Source: Clostridiales bacterium (GTDB lineage: Bacteria; Bacillota; Clostridia; Oscillospirales; Acutalibacteraceae). Taken from it: a stretch of 25,934 bases of DNA. Numbering within the stretch: the first letter of the stretch is position 1; each line of letters opens with the position of its first letter. The stretch lies in contig DXYF01000014.1 of the NCBI GenBank assembly GCA_019415945.1, positions 1 through 25,934 of the forward strand, read 5' to 3'. Shown here piece by piece: positions 22,804 through 25,934 of the stretch. The position numbers and the translations under genes were made by a program. The notes under the pieces are model-generated. The model saw nothing but the letters and a program-made list of their open reading frames with translations. It was not told the DNA's origin and made no database searches.

Positions 22804-22832
22804 ATTCTACCATAACAAATAAAGTATGGCAA
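22804..22832 (-). promoter_or_regulatory. Internal promoter in the array
   Basis: Seen on the minus strand: TTGCCA, 17-base spacer, TAGAAT, about 70 bases before the GNAT start codon and just after a terminator. It shows the array is not a single operon. Confidence 0.65.
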
Positions 22833-22922
22833 CAAAAACTTTTCACACTCCGACGCCGCATACGCTGTTTAAGATTTTAAAATTTTACAAATTTAAATGC
22901 ACGCAATAATTTAGAAAAAAAT

Positions 22923-22952
22923 AAAGCCCGCCTATAAAAAACAGACGGGCTA
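22923..22952 (-). terminator. Terminator after the GNAT fusion gene
   Basis: Seen: stem AGCCCGCCTAT / ACAGACGGGCT with an A/T loop; on the minus strand it is followed by TTTATTTTTT. It lies 13 bases after the fusion gene's stop. Confidence 0.8.
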
Positions 22953-22964
22953 AAAATATAACCT

Positions 22965-23768
22965 TCATCGCTCAACTACTATTGACTTTCCTGATGAACA
23001 ATCACCATTAAGCCATTGCCATTCTTCATGTAATTCTATCTTTCCATCATCATTGACTACCGGTATGCTGTGACATTTTCCCGCACGAATTTCTTCGCCG
23101 GTATTTATATGTTGATAATAAAAATCTATTTCTCCGTTCAAACTTACCTTGCCAATCATATATCCCTTTTTCACATCTCCACCGCAATAATCGGCATAAA
23201 AATCAAATCCATTCTGATGATAATTAAAGATAGTTTCTCCGCTCACTTCCCCATTCTCCGTATTGCTTCTCGGAACAAAAGACTTACCGTTATAGTTTAT
23301 AGCTGTCATACTCTTTGTCAATTCTTTTTTCATGAGATCGTAACAAAGAATGTCTCCGTTATCCGAAACAATTTGATGATTTTCAATTTCAACATAATGT
23401 CTTAATCTGTAAATCTTCTTTGCGGGCAAGGATGCGGCTAAAATAACAGCAGAATACTCTTCGCTGATTTTATTTTCGGCAAACTCCAATAACATTTTGC
23501 CATAGCCTTTATGCTGAAAATCAGGTAAAACAAACAATCTGCAAATCTCATTTTCCTTTATTGTTACAGTGCCGATATACTTATCATTGTCCATTAACAA
23601 ATATACCGTTCCGTCATTTATATCAGCTCTTATATTTTCATCATTATGATGCTTCCTAAAAAAATCAACCGCACCATTAGGATAATACCTTGGATATATT
23701 GCTGTAATTGTTTCTTGTGTTATTTTCTTTACTATTTCCAGCTGTTCCTCAGATGCCATAATAACCAA
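22965..23768 (-). CDS. GNAT domain fused to an 'N-acetylglutamate synthase'-named C-domain
   Basis: A 267-residue two-domain protein. Residues 1-150 form a GNAT domain (ITAIYPRYYPNGAVDFF, ICRLFVLPDFQHKGYGKMLLEF with the Q-x-x-G-x-G loop). Residues 155-267 form a compact beta-rich domain (AINYNGKSF, NTENGEVSGETIF, IDFYYQHINTGEEIRAGKC, HEEWQWLNGD), which elsewhere occurs as a stand-alone 110-residue protein often labelled N-acetylglutamate synthase without evidence. Arginine-pathway function is therefore not supported. GGAGG lies nine bases before a TTG start at 23768; an ATG three codons on is too far from it. Followed by a terminator. Confidence 0.8.
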   Translation of the reverse strand: MVIMASEEQLEIVKKITQETITAIYPRYYPNGAVDFFRKHHNDENIRADINDGTVYLLMDNDKYIGTVTIKENEICRLFVLPDFQHKGYGKMLLEFAENKISEEYSAVILAASLPAKKIYRLRHYVEIENHQIVSDNGDILCYDLMKKELTKSMTAINYNGKSFVPRSNTENGEVSGETIFNYHQNGFDFYADYCGGDVKKGYMIGKVSLNGEIDFYYQHINTGEEIRAGKCHSIPVVNDDGKIELHEEWQWLNGDCSSGKSIVVER

Positions 23769-23822
23769 TGTGGTTTACCTCCGTAAATTTAAACCTTATA
23801 ATTCCCACAAACATAAAGTTGT

Positions 23823-24583
23823 CTATTTCCTTATCACATAAATATATCTCGCCATTTTGCTCGCAAACTGCTCAAATAATTCTGCTGCACATTCAGTTTG
23901 ACCCATTAACATATCAAACCAACTGTTATGCTGCTCCGCTTCAAATTCATTTTTATAAAGTATTGCGGATTTTCTTTTTTGTTTAAGAAGCTGATAGGTT
24001 TGTTTAGTTATATCCGTTACCTGATATTTCAAACCGTTACGCTCTACCGCTTTTGCCAATACAGTTCGGACGCAGAATTTGTCTTAGGCATAACATCTCC
24101 CTCTTGATAACCTACAAAAAACACACCGTCTTTTTTGAGCCATCTTTTAATTTTAGCAACAAAAGCAACCATATCTTTTGTAAAATAAATTGTATCCATA
24201 GAAATTATGGTATCAAAGCAGTCATCAGGATAATCTATTTCATCAATTAAGCCAACCCTAAATTCAGAATTTTTAGGAAATAGTTTTCTGGCTGTTTGAA
24301 TTGCATTATTCAAATAATCAAATCCGTGAATAAAACTTTTCGTTTTTTCCTGAAGATAGCCAAGCATTTTTCCGTTACCGCAGCCTATATCTAAAATGTG
24401 AACATTATCTCTTAACGTAATGTAAGGCAAAATCATATTGATCTGATTAATATCACTGAAACCATCTTGTGAAAAATCATTACCAAACGCTGCTTTGCAA
24501 AACGCATAAAAAGCGTGTGACTTTTCTGCCATTTTATAAAATTCTTCATATTCATTATAAAACATCAATTCTCTTTTGTTCAT
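23823..24583 (-). pseudogene. SAM methyltransferase split by a frameshift
   Basis: Two frames together make one class I methyltransferase of about 250 residues. The first (from the ATG at 24583, AGGTGG upstream) has motif I HILDIGCGNGKM at 62-73, DDCFDTIISMDTIYFTKD and WLKKDGVFFVGYQEGD, then runs into TAG at 24044. The second frame carries on LAKAVERNGLKYQVTDIT to the natural end SKMARYIYVIRK. The shift lies near GAACTGTATTGGCA: removing five bases gives the smooth GAA-CTG-GCA (ELAKA), or a one-base change would also serve. Substrate unknown. Confidence 0.8.
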
Positions 24584-24737
24584 AAAAACCACCTAATAAT
24601 TTTAAAGAAGCAGTCAAATAAAACATATCTATACAAACCACCCATAAAGCTATACAATAGCAAAAATGCAGATTAATTCACTTATGCTAAAAGTAAGGAA
24701 AATAAAAATTTGAACTATCTTTAGGTTTTTCTAAAAA

Positions 24738-25343
24738 TTATTTTACAATGCGATGTTTGCACATTCCGGTTTTGCCGCACTCATGACACTTTAACTTGCG
24801 TTTTGTTAAAGTATGATATCCCTTAACATATTCACTCACGGAAGGAACAAAAAGTGCTTTGCAGTGAGGGCACTCATAGTAGCCTGCATTGATTTCAAGC
24901 ATAGCAGCCGCTCCAATACCTACAACCGCTATCAAAATTGCAAACACAATCAATGAAATTCTCACAATAGCAGGCATCATAATGTATGACGCTATTACAA
25001 TAAGTGAGCAAACTGCAACTATAGTAATTACACCGCAAATAACAGAGAAAGCCATTTTCTTCTTGTTTTCTTCATTTTCCTTAACTAATTTCATCATATT
25101 TTCCTCCGCTTTTTTTTGGTAATCGATATTGGATACTCTTTCGCCGGTAAGCAGGTCGTTCACAGTTATTTGCAAAGCGTCACATAACGGAATCATAAGA
25201 GAAACTTCCGGCAATCCTTTTCCGCATTCCCACTTTGATATGGTTTTATCACTTATGGATAATATATCGGCAAGCTGCCTCTGAGTTAAATTTTTCTCTT
25301 TTCGTACTTCACAAATAAATTTACCGATTTTGATTTGATCCAT
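24738..25343 (-). CDS. XRE-family membrane regulator with zinc-ribbon end
   Basis: A 201-residue protein. Seen: helix-turn-helix at 8-63 (KNLTQRQLADILSISDKTISKWECGKGLPEV), basic linker, two membrane helices at about 98-120 and 127-148, then a C-terminal cysteine-rich part with CPHC (158-161), CHEC (186-189) and a further Cys, most likely a zinc ribbon. This membrane-tethered XRE layout recurs in Clostridia but its signal is unknown. AAAGGAGG precedes the ATG. It has its own strong promoter and a palindrome overlapping a second possible -10, suggesting autoregulation. It heads the GNAT/methyltransferase array but no shared operator was found. Confidence 0.88.
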   Translation of the reverse strand: MDQIKIGKFICEVRKEKNLTQRQLADILSISDKTISKWECGKGLPEVSLMIPLCDALQITVNDLLTGERVSNIDYQKKAEENMMKLVKENEENKKKMAFSVICGVITIVAVCSLIVIASYIMMPAIVRISLIVFAILIAVVGIGAAAMLEINAGYYECPHCKALFVPSVSEYVKGYHTLTKRKLKCHECGKTGMCKHRIVK

Positions 25344-25369
25344 AAAACTTCCTCCTTTCTGACAAAATT

Positions 25370-25385
25370 ATACTTAATAAAGTAT
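25370..25385. promoter_or_regulatory. Palindromic candidate operator of the XRE gene
   Basis: Seen: ATACTT-AATA-AAGTAT, overlapping a TATAAT on the minus strand just upstream of the ribosome binding site. A perfect 6-bp-arm inverted repeat in the leader is a natural binding site for an XRE repressor. Confidence 0.4.
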
Positions 25386-25461
25386 TTGATAACCACACAC
25401 AGAGCGTAGAATATGCAATATCTACGGGGCGTAGAGAAAATTCAGTTAACCATGTGCAGAT

Positions 25462-25490
25462 ATTATACCCAAGTCTAAATATTAAGTCAA
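25462..25490 (-). promoter_or_regulatory. Promoter of the XRE gene
   Basis: Seen on the minus strand: TTGACT, 17-base spacer, TATAAT. Predicted leader of about 110 bases, containing a CGTAGA/TCTACG hairpin near 25405-25426 and the palindrome at 25370. Confidence 0.8.
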
Positions 25491-25600
25491 CCAAATATAA
25501 ATACTCCGTTAAAAGCTCTCAAATTTATTCTGAGCAGATCATTATTTCAATTAATATATGTTGTATATTAAAACAAAACCAAGGTAAAGCCTAATTTGCG

Positions 25601-25757
25601 TTATACTCACACCAATTCAAAACTATATAGTTTTGAAAAAAATTTTTTCAAATGAGTAAATTTGTGCTGAAAGGCTTACGCCTTTCGAGGGCAATTCACG
25701 ATATAATGTGAAAAATATGCCGAAAATTTTAGGTTTTAATTAGGTATCAGTATTAGC
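25601..25757. repeat. MITE-like non-coding element
   Basis: Seen: degenerate terminal inverted repeats, left TACTCACACCAATTCAAAAC (25604-25623) and right (reverse complement of 25733-25752) TACTGATACCTAATTAAAAC, 15 of 20 identical. Inside are a perfect 22-bp palindrome (25616-25637), a run of A then T, a GAAAGGC/GCCTTTC hairpin near 25669-25686 and no ORF. A shorter relative lies at 13112-13186. Size and structure fit a miniature inverted-repeat element. Confidence 0.6.
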
Positions 25758-25813
25758 TTGCTTAATAAATTTACTTTTGTAATAGATCAATGCTTATAAA
25801 TAAAAACAAAAAA

Positions 25814-25831
25814 GCACCGCAAATGCGGTGC
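25814..25831 (-). terminator. Intrinsic terminator for a minus-strand unit beyond the right edge
   Basis: Seen: GCACCGC-AAAT-GCGGTGC; read on the minus strand it is followed by TTTTTTG. It would end a transcript entering from outside the window. Confidence 0.65.
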
Positions 25832-25848
25832 ATAAAGTTTAAAGGACT

Positions 25849-25934
25849 CACCGAACAATCGGTGTATATAAAAGGGTAACACCCTGAAAACTGAATAAAG
25901 ATAAGAGAAAGGAAGAAAGTAAGATATTTAAAAG
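25849..25934 (+). other. Hairpin-rich edge, possible rRNA operon leader
   Basis: Seen: two small hairpins CACCG/CGGTG (25849-25864) and AGGGT/ACCCT (25873-25885), then CCTGAAAACTGAATAA and a purine-rich stretch. The CTTGAAAACTGAATA-type motif typically lies next to rRNA genes in Firmicutes, so an rRNA gene may begin just to the right. Not provable from this window. Confidence 0.3.

Noticed and set aside
22965..23768. Arginine-biosynthesis N-acetylglutamate synthase (argA)
   Set aside because: No amino-acid-kinase domain or arginine genes nearby; the name attaches to the small C-domain only by legacy annotation.
15929..24583. Integron-like gene cassette array
   Set aside because: Small one-strand genes suggested it, but no attC-like imperfect palindromes recur between genes and no integrase is visible.

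Overview
The window looks like a low-GC Clostridia chromosome, most likely an Oscillospiraceae/Ruminococcaceae gut anaerobe (inferred from the S9/L13 sequences, strong AGGAGG ribosome binding sites, A/T-rich sigma-A promoters and gene content). A GC-rich mobile-element end is joined to it on the left. No CRISPR array, tRNA or complete rRNA gene is visible.

Layout. (1) 1-2700: a GC-rich minus-strand partition operon (parA, parB, two small unknown genes, terminator), then a 380-base non-coding stretch packed with direct repeats and hairpins that stops 18 bases from the rpsI stop codon. This is probably one end of an integrative element inserted at the 3' end of rpsI. (2) 2714-3561: rplM-rpsI with a strong promoter. 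(3) 3838-5170: a UspA-like protein and a membrane acetyltransferase-like protein. (4) 5377-13105: an antimicrobial-peptide-type module: an ABC ATPase and FtsX/MacB-like permease whose promoter carries an 11-bp tandem repeat, a secreted beta-propeller lipoprotein on the other strand, and an OmpR-type response regulator/histidine kinase pair. The permease reading frame is broken by one extra A near its start. (5) 13281-15663: a Crp/Fnr regulator and an ECF sigma/anti-sigma pair. (6) 15929-24583: a long one-strand array of small, mostly transferase-type genes: seven GNAT acetyltransferases, three class I methyltransferases, a VOC protein, a kinase-like protein, a toroid (prenyltransferase-like) protein and an M24 peptidase. 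Several are visibly decaying: one GNAT and one methyltransferase are frameshifted, M24 has a single in-frame stop, and two genes survive only as 32-33 codon N-terminal stubs. (7) 24738-25934: an XRE membrane regulator with its own promoter, a MITE-like repeat (a shorter relative lies at 13.1 kb), and a hairpin-rich right edge that may be an rRNA operon leader.

How it fits together. The two-component system is the likely regulator of the ABC transporter, through the tandem repeat over the -35 region. The ECF sigma factor and its membrane anti-sigma factor are translationally coupled and probably self-regulated. The GNAT/methyltransferase array looks like a collection of independent resistance or metabolite-modifying genes, some with their own promoters, undergoing gene loss. 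The most unusual features are this eroding array, the leader with competing hairpins before the methyltransferase at 15.9-16.7 kb, the frameshifted transporter, the 12-bp-arm palindrome inside parB, and the structured element end next to rpsI.
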